DNA of 64,000 bases from Glacieibacterium frigidum (GTDB lineage: Bacteria > Pseudomonadota > Alphaproteobacteria > Sphingomonadales > Sphingomonadaceae). The translations under genes and the position numbers were made by a program. Below are positions 29,305-37,714 of this stretch, piece after piece (the stretch's first letter is position 1; the number at the start of each line of letters is the position of its first letter). The notes beneath the pieces were generated by a model. The model made no database searches. It was not told the DNA's origin and was given only the letters and a program-made list of their open reading frames with translations. The stretch lies in NCBI RefSeq assembly GCF_007097155.1, contig NZ_VJWA01000002.1:1-64000 (forward strand), read 5' to 3'.

Positions 29305-30150
29305 TTAGCGCGGGGTCCGCCTGCCCTCGAATTCGCGCATGAATTCGTTCTGGGTCGACAGGACCATCGTCGAGCTGCTGTCCTTGAACGTCTTCCGGTA
29401 CGCCTCCATGGCGCGATAGAAAGCATAGAAGTCGGCGTCCTTGCCGAAGCTGGCGGCATAGACCTCGGCCGCCTTGGCGTCGGCCTCGGCGCGGATCAGC
29501 TGCGCCTGCTTGTCGCCCTGCGCGCGGATGTTGAGCGCCTCCTGGTTCCGCGCCGACGCCATGCGGGCATAGGCGCTTTCCAGCGGTGCGCCGGTCGGCA
29601 GGTCGGCGCGCTTGATCCGCACGTCGACGATCTCCGCCCCGTACTGGCGCGCCTGACGGTTCACGCTCTGCTGGATGTCCTCCATCAGCGTCGTCCGCTC
29701 AGGCGACAGCAGCGCCGCAAAAGGCTGCTTGCCGAGCTCGTTGCGCAGCCGCGAACCCAGGATGCGCGACAGCGCCTCCGCGACGCGGTCCTCGCTCCCG
29801 ACGGTCTGGATCATGCGCAGCGGGTCGACGATGCGGAAGCGCGCGAAGGCATCGACGACGAGCCGCAGCTGGTCGGTCGACAGCACCGTCTGCTCGGGCA
29901 TGTCGAGGTCGAGCACCCGCTTGTCGACGTAGCGCACCGATTCGAAGAACGGGAACTTGGCCTGCAGCCCGGCCTTGGTCTGGCCGAACGGCGCCTTGGG
30001 GTCATAGGCGTTGACGATCCGCACCGGCCGGTCGAGCTGGAGCACGACGGCCTGGCTGGTCTCGGGCACGGTGTAGATCGTGCTCATCAGGGTGATGACC
30101 GCCAGGAAGGCGAGCACCGCCCAGGCGATCGGGTTGCGAAGCAAAGTCAT
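29305..30150 (-). CDS. hflC: Protease modulator HflC
   Basis: A 281-residue SPFH-domain protein anchored by one N-terminal helix (IAWAVLAFLAVITLMSTIYTV). Family blocks include VPETSQAVVLQLDRPVR, GLQAKFPFFESVRYVDKRVLDLD and IKRADLPTGAPLESAYARM, then AEADAKAAEVYAASFGKDADFYAFYRAMEAY-type helical sequence. With HflK it forms the cage around FtsH protease at the inner membrane. It begins 9 bases after the hflK stop. Confidence 0.96.
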   Translation of the reverse strand: MTLLRNPIAWAVLAFLAVITLMSTIYTVPETSQAVVLQLDRPVRIVNAYDPKAPFGQTKAGLQAKFPFFESVRYVDKRVLDLDMPEQTVLSTDQLRLVVDAFARFRIVDPLRMIQTVGSEDRVAEALSRILGSRLRNELGKQPFAALLSPERTTLMEDIQQSVNRQARQYGAEIVDVRIKRADLPTGAPLESAYARMASARNQEALNIRAQGDKQAQLIRAEADAKAAEVYAASFGKDADFYAFYRAMEAYRKTFKDSSSTMVLSTQNEFMREFEGRRTPR

Positions 30151-30159
30151 GCGCGGGCC

Positions 30160-31275
30160 TCAGCGGGGGGCGGCAGCAGCGGGCTCTTCGACCGGCTGCG
30201 CGCGCTTGCGGATTTCGGGGAGCGGCAGATAGGTCTGCACGCCGTTGCCGGCCTCGATGAAGGTCTTGTCGACCTTGCCGAGCACGCCCTCCATCGTCTC
30301 GAGGTACATGCGCTTGCGCGTCACCTCGGGCGCCAGGCGGTACTGGGCATAGACCGCGTCGAACTGCGCTGCCGCACCCTGGCTGACCGCGGCCAGCTGC
30401 GAGGCATAGCCGCGCGAGTTGTTGAGCGCCTGCTGGGCATACTGCTGCGCCGCCGACACGCTCTTGAACGCCTCGTCGACCGCGGCGGGCGGATCGGCCT
30501 GCTTGATGTCGACGCCGCGCACCTCGATGCCGCCGCGATACGAATCGAGCAGCTCTTGCATGCGCTCGCGCACCTGGTCAGCGATCTGCGCCCGCTGCGG
30601 ACCGATCGCGTCGTTCAGCGTGGCGCGGCCGATCTCGGCCCGCATCGCCGACTCGGCAACTTCGCGGATCGTCTGTTCGGGCTCGGCGAGCTCGAACAGG
30701 AACAGCTCGGGATTACGGATCTTCCAGCGCACCGCATAGGCGATGTCGATGATGTTCTGGTCGCCGGTCAGCATCAGGTTCTCGGTCGCGCCTTCACCGA
30801 CGCCGATGTCGACCGAACGGATCTGCTCGACCTTGGGCTTGACCACCGTGTCGATCGGCGCGGGCAGCTTGAAGTGGAAGCCGGGGCCCGTCGTCTCGAC
30901 GTAGCGGCCGAAGCGCAGCACGACGCCGCGCTCCTGCGGATCGACGCGGTAGGCGCTGGTCAGCGCCAGCCACAGACCGACCGCGATCGAGATGCCGATC
31001 GCCCACACCCGGTTGTTGATGGCGAAGCCGCCACCGCCGCCGCCGCCCGAACCACCGGGGACCGCGCCGCGCAGCTTTTCCTGGCTGCGGCGAATGAAGG
31101 CGTCGAAATCGACGTTGCCCGACGGGCGGTTGGGACGGTTCGGCCGGCGCGGCGGGCCTTCGCCCCACGGGCTCTTGGGCGGACCGCCATCGCCGTCGCC
31201 ACCGCCGCCCTTGCCGCCACTACCGCCGCCCCACGGACCACCGCCGCCGGACTCATTGTTGTTCTGCCAGGGCAT
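30160..31275 (-). CDS. hflK: FtsH protease activity modulator HflK
   Basis: A 371-residue partner of HflC. The N-terminus is Gly/Pro/Asn-rich (NESGGGGPWGGGSGGKGGGG), as is usual for alphaproteobacterial HflK, then one membrane helix (about 95-115) and the SPFH domain (YRVDPQERGVVLRFGRYVET, GPGFHFKLPAPIDTV, MLTGDQNIIDIAYAVRWKI), with a helical C-terminal part. AGGA precedes the ATG at 31275; the open frame continues to 31371 but adds sequence antisense to apbC. It heads the hflK-hflC-degP-apt group. Confidence 0.95.
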   Translation of the reverse strand: MPWQNNNESGGGGPWGGGSGGKGGGGDGDGGPPKSPWGEGPPRRPNRPNRPSGNVDFDAFIRRSQEKLRGAVPGGSGGGGGGGFAINNRVWAIGISIAVGLWLALTSAYRVDPQERGVVLRFGRYVETTGPGFHFKLPAPIDTVVKPKVEQIRSVDIGVGEGATENLMLTGDQNIIDIAYAVRWKIRNPELFLFELAEPEQTIREVAESAMRAEIGRATLNDAIGPQRAQIADQVRERMQELLDSYRGGIEVRGVDIKQADPPAAVDEAFKSVSAAQQYAQQALNNSRGYASQLAAVSQGAAAQFDAVYAQYRLAPEVTRKRMYLETMEGVLGKVDKTFIEAGNGVQTYLPLPEIRKRAQPVEEPAAAAPR

Positions 31276-31382
31276 CAGGGTTCCTGTAGGGGGGAGCATC
31301 GTCATCGCTATATACGACGTGCGCACGGATTTGCGAGATGGCGACCGCCATGCGGCAATCCCGCATCCCAAAAGGTTCCCAG

Positions 31383-32369
31383 ATGCCCGATCGCGACACC
31401 CTGAACGCCGCTCTTGCCGCCGCCGCCGGCACCCGCGCCAGCGGACTGGTGGTGCGCGACGGGGTGGCCGGCCTCGTGCTGGCGGTCGACGGGCTCGACA
31501 CCGCCGAGGCCGAGCGGCTGCGCGCCGCGGTCGAGGTGGCGCTGCGCCGCGTGCCCGGCGTGACCGGCGTGCGCATCATCATGACCGCCGCCAAGGCCGC
31601 CGCCCCGGTCGGCACCGCGGTGCGTCCCGACAGCGCGGTGCCCGGCGTGCGGCGCCTGCTCGCGGTCGCCAGCGGCAAGGGCGGGGTCGGTAAGTCGACG
31701 GTGGCGGCAAACCTCGCGGTCGCGCTCGGCAAGCGGGGATTGAAGGTCGGGCTGCTCGACGCCGACATCTATGGGCCGTCGGTCCCGACCCTGCTGGGGC
31801 TGCCAGGGCGCGCGCAGATCGAGGGCGGCAAGCTGCTGCCGATGGCCGCGCACGGGATCACCGCGCTGTCGATCGGCATGATGATGGCGCAGGACAAGGC
31901 GGTCATCTGGCGCGGGCCGATGGCGGCGAGCGCGATGATGCAGATGATCGAGCAGGCGAACTGGGGCGTGCTCGACGTGCTGGTCATCGACCTGCCGCCC
32001 GGCACCGGCGACATCCAGCTGACCATGGCGCAGAAGCTGAAGCCAAGCGGCGCGGTCATCGTCTCGACCCCGCAGGACCTCGCGCTGATCGACGCCCGCC
32101 GCGCCATCGCGATGTTCGGCGAGGTCGGCGTGCCGGTGATCGGGCTGGTCGAGAACATGAGCATGTTCGTCTGCCCCCACTGCGGCGAGCGCAGCGACAT
32201 CTTCGGGCATGGCGGGGCCGAGGACCTGGGCGCGGGCGCGGGCGTGCCGTTCCTGGGGGCGGTGCCGCTGACGATGGCGCTGCGGGCGGCCTCGGACGCC
32301 GGCGAGCCGGGAGCGGCGCCCGAGTTCGAGGGGATCGCGGAACGGGTCAGTGTCGGACTGGGTTTGTAA
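31383..32369 (+). CDS. apbC: Mrp/ApbC/NBP35-family Fe-S cluster carrier ATPase
   Basis: A 328-residue P-loop ATPase that carries Fe-S clusters to apo-proteins. It has a short MIP18-like N-terminal region (about 1-75), a deviant Walker A (VASGKGGVGKST, about residue 98), LLDADIYGPSVPTLLGL, the Walker B region VIDLPPGTGDIQLTMAQ and the cluster-binding CPHC motif in MSMFVCPHCGERSDIFG. The ATG at 31383 is preferred over 31338 because the added residues lack family similarity. It is divergent from hflK. Confidence 0.95.
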   Translation: MPDRDTLNAALAAAAGTRASGLVVRDGVAGLVLAVDGLDTAEAERLRAAVEVALRRVPGVTGVRIIMTAAKAAAPVGTAVRPDSAVPGVRRLLAVASGKGGVGKSTVAANLAVALGKRGLKVGLLDADIYGPSVPTLLGLPGRAQIEGGKLLPMAAHGITALSIGMMMAQDKAVIWRGPMAASAMMQMIEQANWGVLDVLVIDLPPGTGDIQLTMAQKLKPSGAVIVSTPQDLALIDARRAIAMFGEVGVPVIGLVENMSMFVCPHCGERSDIFGHGGAEDLGAGAGVPFLGAVPLTMALRAASDAGEPGAAPEFEGIAERVSVGLGL

Positions 32370-32398
32370 CGCCGCAAACCAACGCGAAAGACGATCCC

Positions 32399-32839
32399 AT
32401 GCCCCTCACCACCGACGACGAAATCCGGGACCTGCTCGAAGGCGCGCGCACCATCGCAGTCGTCGGCGCATCGGACTCGCCCGACAAGCCGAGCTGGGGC
32501 GTCATGCACGCCCTGCAGGAGCACGGCTACCGCGTCATTCCCGTCAACCCGCGCATCACCGGCGAGCATGTTCACGGGGAATTCGTCTGGCGCGACCTGG
32601 CGCAGATCGGTGACCCCATCGACATCGTCGACATCTTCCGCCGCAGCGCCGACGTGCCCGGCGTCGTCGACGAGGCCATCGCCGCCGGCGCCAAGGCGGT
32701 GTGGATGCAGCTCGGCGTGATCAGCCCGGAGGGTGCCGCCAAGGCCGAAGCCGCGGGCCTGCAGGTCGTCATGGACCGCTGCCCCAAGATCGAACTGCGC
32801 CGCCTGGGGCTCGCGAAGATCGAACCCGACGCGAGCTAG
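32399..32839 (+). CDS. CoA-binding protein (YccU-like)
   Basis: A 146-residue Rossmann-fold CoA-binding domain protein: TIAVVGASDSPDKPSWGV (nucleotide loop), YRVIPVNPRITGEHVHGE, IDIVDIFRRSADVPGVVDEAI and VWMQLGVISPEGA. It ends with the conserved VVMDRCPKIELRRL. Size and blocks match stand-alone COG1832 proteins. The physiological role is not established in the family. It follows apbC by 29 bases and may be cotranscribed. Confidence 0.93.
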   Translation: MPLTTDDEIRDLLEGARTIAVVGASDSPDKPSWGVMHALQEHGYRVIPVNPRITGEHVHGEFVWRDLAQIGDPIDIVDIFRRSADVPGVVDEAIAAGAKAVWMQLGVISPEGAAKAEAAGLQVVMDRCPKIELRRLGLAKIEPDAS

Positions 32840-33255
32840 GGCTTGGGATAGACCATCGTCTCGGTCAGCGTCGCGCCGGCGGCCGGGACGGCGACCTTGA
32901 TCACGTCGAAGTCGGGCGGGCCGCGCAATTTGTCGGCGTTCGACATCGCCCAGCCCTCGGTCGGCGCGCCCGAGGCGCTCATCCCAAGCTGAAAATCGCC
33001 GTTGGCGTCGTGCGTCACGGCGAGTACGTAATCGCCCGCGGCGACGTCCTTAAGCGTCGCCGTGACCGTCCCAGCGACCGGCTTGACCATCGCGAAATAG
33101 GGCGGCTTCGCCCGGAACAGCGTCGCGCGGTCGAACAGCGAGACGATCAGCATGCCGGGCCGCGCCTCGACGGCGTTCAACGTCACGGTCACATCCCCCG
33201 CCGTCGCCGGCGCAGCCAGCGCGATCGCTGCCAGAATCGCAAATCGTTTCATCAT
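32836..33255 (-). CDS. DUF2141 domain-containing secreted protein
   Basis: A 139-residue protein with a signal peptide (MKRFAILAAIALAAPATAG) and a beta-rich DUF2141 domain: GMLIVSLFDRATLF, AGDYVLAVTHDANGDFQLGMSASGAPTEGWAMSN and a final VIKVAVPAAGATLTETMVY. The block HDANGDFQLG with the following PTEGWAMSN is characteristic. GGAGA before the double ATG supports the start at 33255. Function is unknown; the extracytoplasmic location is predicted from the signal. Its stop overlaps that of the convergent CoA-binding gene. Confidence 0.9.
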   Translation of the reverse strand: MMKRFAILAAIALAAPATAGDVTVTLNAVEARPGMLIVSLFDRATLFRAKPPYFAMVKPVAGTVTATLKDVAAGDYVLAVTHDANGDFQLGMSASGAPTEGWAMSNADKLRGPPDFDVIKVAVPAAGATLTETMVYPKP

Positions 33256-33362
33256 CTTGTCTCCACCCTCGCAGCGGAAGCTACAAACGTCCGTGCAGTC
33301 GTCAAGCCGCGATGCGACAAGCACGCCGATGAACCGCGGGCGTCCCGGCGGGTTGGCCGAGC

Positions 33363-34430
33363 ATGGATGACGCCGACCCCCTGCTCGCGTCGCGCCTGTG
33401 GCGGCCGAAGCGCGTCATCGTCACGCGCTCGGCGCTGGCGTGGGAGCACGGGCGCGGCATCGTCGAGCGCGCCGCGGCGCTCGGCCTGCCGGTCGAGGAG
33501 CTTGCCAGCGACCGGCTTGGCATCGGCGACCTCGGCTATGCGCAGGCCAAGTCGACGCTGGCGATCGTCGTCGCGCCGCCGGGCAAACTGCGCTTCCAGC
33601 CGATCGCACCCTCGGCCGACTGGCGCATCGACCTCGCCGAGGGGTGCCCCGCGCATTGCAGCTATTGCTATCTCGCGGGCTCGCTCAAGGGCCCACCGAT
33701 CACCCGGGCGTACGCGAACCTGCCCGAGATCTTCGCGGCGCTCCCCGCCTATCTGGGGCAGGGCAAGGTGACGTCACGCTCGAGGGCGCGCGCACACGAG
33801 GGCACGACCTTCGAGGCGTCGTGCTACACCGACCCGCTCGGCATCGAGCATCTGACCGGCTCGCTGGCGGCGACGATCGCGCATTTCGGCGAATGGCAGG
33901 CGGACGCGCAGCTGCGCTTCACCACCAAGTTCGCGAGTGTCGAGCCGCTGCTGACCCTCGCCCACAACGGCCGCACGCGGATGCGCGTGTCGATCAATCC
34001 CCCCGCCTATGCGCGCTTCGAAGGCGGCACCGCGCCCGTTGCGGCGCGGCTGCAGGCTCTGCGGCGGATGGCGATGGCGGGCTATCCGATGGGCCTGACC
34101 ATCGCGCCGATCATCGCCGCCGAAGGCTGGCGCGAGGCCTATGCCGGGCTGATCGCCAACGTCGCCGCCGCGCTGGACGGTGCCCCCGACCCCGACCTGA
34201 CCGTCGAGCTGATCACCCACCGCTTCTCGCCCACCTCGAAGGCGGTGCTCGACAGCTGGTACCCCGGCTCGGCGCTCGACATGAGTGCCGCGAACCGTGC
34301 CGAAAAGCGCACCAAGTTCGGCAGCGTCAAACACGTCTACGACAAGCCGACGATGACCGAATTGCGCGGCTGGTTCGAGGCCGAGATTGCGCGGGCGCTG
34401 CCGGCTGCGCGGGTGCTGTACTGGACCTAG
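33363..34430 (+). CDS. Spore photoproduct lyase-family radical SAM protein
   Basis: A 355-residue radical SAM protein. The cluster motif is Cys95-x3-Cys99-x2-Cys102 (CPAHCSYCYL), followed by SPL-type sequence YANLPEIFAAL and FEASCYTDPLGIEHLTGSL. Cys154 aligns in context with the H-donor Cys of Bacillus spore photoproduct lyase. Later blocks include LRFTTKFASVEPLL, RMRVSINPP, and ELITHRFSPTSKAVLDSWYPGSALDM. SPL repairs the 5-thyminyl-5,6-dihydrothymine UV lesion in spores, yet this lineage does not form spores. The gene stands alone. A DNA-repair role or a related radical reaction is possible. Confidence 0.85.
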   Translation: MDDADPLLASRLWRPKRVIVTRSALAWEHGRGIVERAAALGLPVEELASDRLGIGDLGYAQAKSTLAIVVAPPGKLRFQPIAPSADWRIDLAEGCPAHCSYCYLAGSLKGPPITRAYANLPEIFAALPAYLGQGKVTSRSRARAHEGTTFEASCYTDPLGIEHLTGSLAATIAHFGEWQADAQLRFTTKFASVEPLLTLAHNGRTRMRVSINPPAYARFEGGTAPVAARLQALRRMAMAGYPMGLTIAPIIAAEGWREAYAGLIANVAAALDGAPDPDLTVELITHRFSPTSKAVLDSWYPGSALDMSAANRAEKRTKFGSVKHVYDKPTMTELRGWFEAEIARALPAARVLYWT

Positions 34431-34440
34431 CGACCCAGAA

Positions 34441-34836
34441 TTACCGGAACGTGCCCTTCGGCAGGCACAGCTTGACGTCGCTCTCGATCGACGCGTTCTC
34501 GTTGTACTTGGCGACGAAGGCGTCCCAGGCGGCGTCCTTCTTCCAGCCGGGCGTGTTGCCATAGACGTGGATCGTCGAAACCTTGACCACCGACGGCTTG
34601 TCGACGCCGCCGCTGCGTTCGTAGACGGGCACCACGATGACCTTGTCGTCCTTGAACCCCTTCGACGCGTACCATGCCTGGTTCGCCCTCGCGGCCTCGG
34701 CGAAGCCTGCCATGCTGCCGCCGGGCTTGAGCTTCGAAACCCGCATACCCACGAATTGCCCGGTGCAGGCGGGCGCCTGCGCCGACGCGGCGGTGGCGGC
34801 AGCGAGCAGCGCGCCGGTGATCAGCAGTTTGAGCAT
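34441..34836 (-). CDS. Secreted protein of unknown function
   Basis: A 131-residue protein with a signal peptide (MLKLLITGALLAAATAASAQA) and a mature domain containing TGQFVGMRVSKLKPGGSMAGF, DDKVIVVPVYERSG and two Cys (near the mature N-terminus and in DVKLCLPKG) that may pair. I do not recognise the family. It is convergent with the SPL-like gene, whose stop lies 10 bases away, and divergent from the HerA-like gene. Confidence 0.7.
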   Translation of the reverse strand: MLKLLITGALLAAATAASAQAPACTGQFVGMRVSKLKPGGSMAGFAEAARANQAWYASKGFKDDKVIVVPVYERSGGVDKPSVVKVSTIHVYGNTPGWKKDAAWDAFVAKYNENASIESDVKLCLPKGTFR

Positions 34837-34909
34837 GGTCGGTTCCCCCCGAGGTTTGCGTGCAGCACCGTAACGGCTATTCGGGGCGCTTCAAGTCGGG
34901 AGCGCGTAC

Positions 34910-36511
34910 ATGGCGGACAGCATCTTCATCGGTAAGGGCGAGGAGCATCCCCAGGCGCTGGTGCTGCGCCGCGCCAACCGCCACGGGCTGATCGCCGGCG
35001 CGACCGGCACCGGCAAGACCGTCACCCTGCAGACGCTTGCGGAGGGGTTCAGCCGCGAGGGCGTCCCCGTCTTTATGGCCGACGTGAAGGGCGACATCGC
35101 CGGCATGGCGATGACCGGCACCGCGGCCGCTGCCTGGACGACCAAGCGCGCCGCAGAGATCGGCATCGAGGGCTATAGCTTCGCCGACAACCCGGTGGTG
35201 TTCTGGGACCTGTTCGGCGAACAGGGCCACCCGATCCGCACGACGATCTCCGAGATGGGCCCGCTGCTGCTGGCGCGCCTGATGGGGCTCAACGAGACGC
35301 AGGAGGGCGTGCTCGCCGTCGCCTTCAAATATGCCGATGAGAACGGGCTGCACGTCCTCGACCTGAAGGATCTGCAGGCGCTGCTCGCGTGGTGCGCCGA
35401 CAATGCGCAGGAGCTGGCGTCGCAGTACGGCAACGTCACCCGCGCGTCGGTCGGCACGATCCAGCGCCAGGTGCTGCAGCTCGAATCGCAAGGCGCCGCG
35501 CATTTCTTTGGGGAGCCGGCGCTCGACATCGCCGACTTCCTGACCGTCGACGACCAGGGTCGCGGCCAGGTCAACATCCTCGCGGCCGACAAGCTGATGC
35601 AGTCCCCGCGCCTCTACGCGACCTTCCTGCTGTGGCTGCTCAGCGAGCTGTTCGAAACCCTGCCCGAGGTCGGCGACCTGCCCAAGCCCAAGCTCGTCTT
35701 CTTCTTCGACGAGGCGCATCTGCTGTTCGACGAGGCACCCCCGGCGCTGCTCGACAAGATCGAGCAGGTCGTCCGCCTGATCCGCTCGAAGGGCTGCGGC
35801 GTCTACTTCATCAGCCAGAACCCCGTCGACATCCCCGAGACGGTGGCGGGCCAGCTCGGCAACCGCGTCCAGCACGCGCTCCGCGCCTTCACGCCGAAGG
35901 ACCAGAAGGCGATCCGCGCCGCGTCCGAGACCTTCCGCGCCAACCCCAAGGTCAACGTCGTCACCGCGATCACCGAGTTGAAGGTCGGCGAAGCGCTGGT
36001 CTCGCTGCTTCAGGACGATGGCTCGCCGTCGGTCGTCGAGCGCACGCTGATCGCCCCGCCCCGCTCACGCGTCGGCCCGATCACCGCGGCCGAGCGCAAG
36101 CTGATGATCGACACCTCGGGCGTCGCGGGCAAGTACGAGGAGGCCATCGACCGCGAGTCGGCGTACGAGATCCTCAACGCCAAGTCCGCCGCCGCGCAGG
36201 CCGCCGCCGACGCCGAGGCCGCCAAGACCAAGGAAGAGAAGGCCGCCGCAATCGCTGCGAAAGCACAGGCGAAGGCCGATGCCGAGGCCGCCAAGCTGGC
36301 GGCGGCGCAGGCCCGCGCAGCGGCGCGACCGGTGCCCAAGTCGATGAGCGAGAAGCTGATCGAGAGCGTCGCGCGCTCGGCGGCGAGCAGCGTCGGGCGT
36401 CAGGTTGCGAGCGGGATCGGGCGCTCGATCGGCGGGCGAGCGGGAGGGAATATTGCGGGGAACGTCGGGGCAACGCTGCTGCGGGGGTTGCTGGGGGGAT
36501 TGTTCAAGTAG
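34910..36511 (+). CDS. HerA-like DUF853 helicase/ATPase
   Basis: A 533-residue FtsK/HerA-type P-loop ATPase of the DUF853 (YjgR) family. Walker A is [14 protein letters not shown] near residue 30, [14 protein letters not shown] follows, and the Walker B region [17 protein letters not shown] is near residue 263, with the sensor segment [15 protein letters not shown]. The C-terminus is a long Ala/Lys/Glu helix (about 420-475) followed by a Gly-rich tail rich in [16 protein letters not shown]-type sequence. HerA proteins usually partner a nuclease, but none is adjacent here. GGGAG precedes the ATG. A palindromic repeat begins 10 bases after the stop. Confidence 0.92.
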   Translation: MADSIFIGKGEEHPQALVLRRANRHGLIAGATGTGKTVTLQTLAEGFSREGVPVFMADVKGDIAGMAMTGTAAAAWTTKRAAEIGIEGYSFADNPVVFWDLFGEQGHPIRTTISEMGPLLLARLMGLNETQEGVLAVAFKYADENGLHVLDLKDLQALLAWCADNAQELASQYGNVTRASVGTIQRQVLQLESQGAAHFFGEPALDIADFLTVDDQGRGQVNILAADKLMQSPRLYATFLLWLLSELFETLPEVGDLPKPKLVFFFDEAHLLFDEAPPALLDKIEQVVRLIRSKGCGVYFISQNPVDIPETVAGQLGNRVQHALRAFTPKDQKAIRAASETFRANPKVNVVTAITELKVGEALVSLLQDDGSPSVVERTLIAPPRSRVGPITAAERKLMIDTSGVAGKYEEAIDRESAYEILNAKSAAAQAAADAEAAKTKEEKAAAIAAKAQAKADAEAAKLAAAQARAAARPVPKSMSEKLIESVARSAASSVGRQVASGIGRSIGGRAGGNIAGNVGATLLRGLLGGLFK

Positions 36512-36520
36512 GGCGCCCCG

Positions 36521-36656
36521 CCCTCCCCTTCAGGGGAGGGCCGGAGAGACGCTGCGCAGCAGCGGCCCCGGGGTGGGGTCTTCTCTTTACGGTCGGGGCC
36601 AGCCCCACCCCCGGGCCGGCTTCGCCGTCTCTCGCTCCTCCCCTGAAGGGGAGGGG
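36521..36656. repeat. Palindromic intergenic element, family B copy 1
   Basis: The outer arms 36522-36539 and 36637-36654 are reverse complements. Each arm is itself a hairpin (CCTCCCC-TTCA-GGGGAGG and its complement). Inside lies a second complementary pair, GAGAGACG and CGTCTCTC, around a GC-rich core. The same element in the same orientation occurs at 37567-37699. It fills the gap between the HerA-like gene and the DUF3035 lipoprotein gene. Confidence 0.92.
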
Positions 36657-36661
36657 TAGCG

Positions 36662-37081
36662 TCAGCCCGGCACCACCTCGGCAACCTGCGCATTCGTCGT
36701 CCCCGCCGGTGCCCCCATCAGCTCCTTCAGGAACGCACCCTTGTCGACGGTCGGGGTCTGCGGGTCGCCGGCGCTCGAGCGGATGCCGGGTTCGGGCTTG
36801 GTCGCGCCGGCCTTGTCGAGGAGGTTCTGCTCGGCCGCCGACTTCGGCGGCACGCGGACACCGGGGCCGAACAGCGCTTCGGCGGCGGCGCCCTGCGCAT
36901 CCTGGCCGATCGGGCGGGCCTCACCGGGCTTGGGCGGGGTCAGCGCGAAGTCGGGCGGCACGACGAGCGGCGCGTTGCGGCTGATCGCGAATTCGTCGGG
37001 GGCGTTGCGGTCCGCCAGCCCGCCCTTGCCGCAGGCGGCGAGCGAAACGGCAGCGAGACCCAGAACGACAGCGCTTCTCAT
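36662..37081 (-). CDS. DUF3035 domain-containing lipoprotein
   Basis: A 139-residue lipoprotein with signal VVLGLAAVSLAAC (lipobox LAAC) and the DUF3035 blocks ADRNAPDEFAISRNAPLVVPPDF and LTPPKPGEARPIGQ. The rest is Pro/Ala-rich and probably disordered. DUF3035 genes follow lspA in many alphaproteobacteria, as here, where the two overlap by ATGA. Function is unknown, and the LspA encoded just upstream would process it. The stop lies 5 bases past a palindromic repeat. Confidence 0.9.
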   Translation of the reverse strand: MRSAVVLGLAAVSLAACGKGGLADRNAPDEFAISRNAPLVVPPDFALTPPKPGEARPIGQDAQGAAAEALFGPGVRVPPKSAAEQNLLDKAGATKPEPGIRSSAGDPQTPTVDKGAFLKELMGAPAGTTNAQVAEVVPG

Positions 37082-37560
37082 GACAACTCCTTCGTCGGCG
37101 TGCGCACGAACAGCGCGCGCGCCAGCAGCAATATGACGCCGATGCTTATACCCGCATCGGCGACGTTGAAGACATATTTAAAGTCGAACCACCCATACTG
37201 GACATGAACGAAGTCGACGACATAGCCGTAGCGGATGCGGTCGACGATATTGCCCAGCGCGCCGCCGAGCACGAGACCCAGCGCGACGACGTCGCCCCGC
37301 GCCCGCTCACGCGCGATCCACACCGCGACGAGCGCCGCGATAGCCCCCGTCCCGGCGACGAGCAGCCAGCGCATCCCGTCGGTCCCCGCCTGGAACAGCC
37401 CGAGCGACACGCCGTAGTTCGCCACCCAGGTTAGCGTCAGGAACGGCGTGACCGGCACCCAGCCGCGGCTCTGCAGCTGGACGATCTCGACGATCCAGTA
37501 TTTCGACAGCTGGTCGAGGATGAACACCGCAATGGCGAGCCCGTAGCCGAGACGCTTCAT
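37078..37560 (-). CDS. lspA: Lipoprotein signal peptidase (signal peptidase II)
   Basis: A 160-residue inner-membrane aspartic peptidase with four helices. The conserved blocks are present: [47 protein letters not shown] with the first catalytic Asp, and FNVADAGISIGV with the second. The usual NxGxAF is NYGVSLG here. The ATG at 37560 is preferred over the TTG six bases upstream. Its Shine-Dalgarno, GGGGAGGG 6 bases before the ATG, is the outer end of a palindromic repeat. The gene order ribF-ileS-lspA-DUF3035 is as expected. Confidence 0.95.
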   Translation of the reverse strand: MKRLGYGLAIAVFILDQLSKYWIVEIVQLQSRGWVPVTPFLTLTWVANYGVSLGLFQAGTDGMRWLLVAGTGAIAALVAVWIARERARGDVVALGLVLGGALGNIVDRIRYGYVVDFVHVQYGWFDFKYVFNVADAGISIGVILLLARALFVRTPTKELS

Positions 37561-37566
37561 GCCCAA

Positions 37567-37699
37567 CCCTCCCCTTCAGGGGAGGGTGCGAGAGTCGCGT
37601 CGCAGGCGCGGCCCGCGGGTGGGGACTTCCCGCCCGCACGTCCCCACCCCGGGGCCGCCGCTTCGCGGCGTCTCTCCGACCCTCCCCTGAAGGGGAGGG
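37567..37699. repeat. Palindromic intergenic element, family B copy 2
   Basis: The arms 37567-37586 and 37680-37699 are reverse complements and each is self-complementary, as in the copy at 36521-36656 and in the same orientation. It separates ileS from lspA. Its left end provides the ribosome-binding sequence of lspA, so the element lies within the leader of that gene. Confidence 0.92.
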
Positions 37700-37714
37700 T
37701 CGCCCACTTACCCA

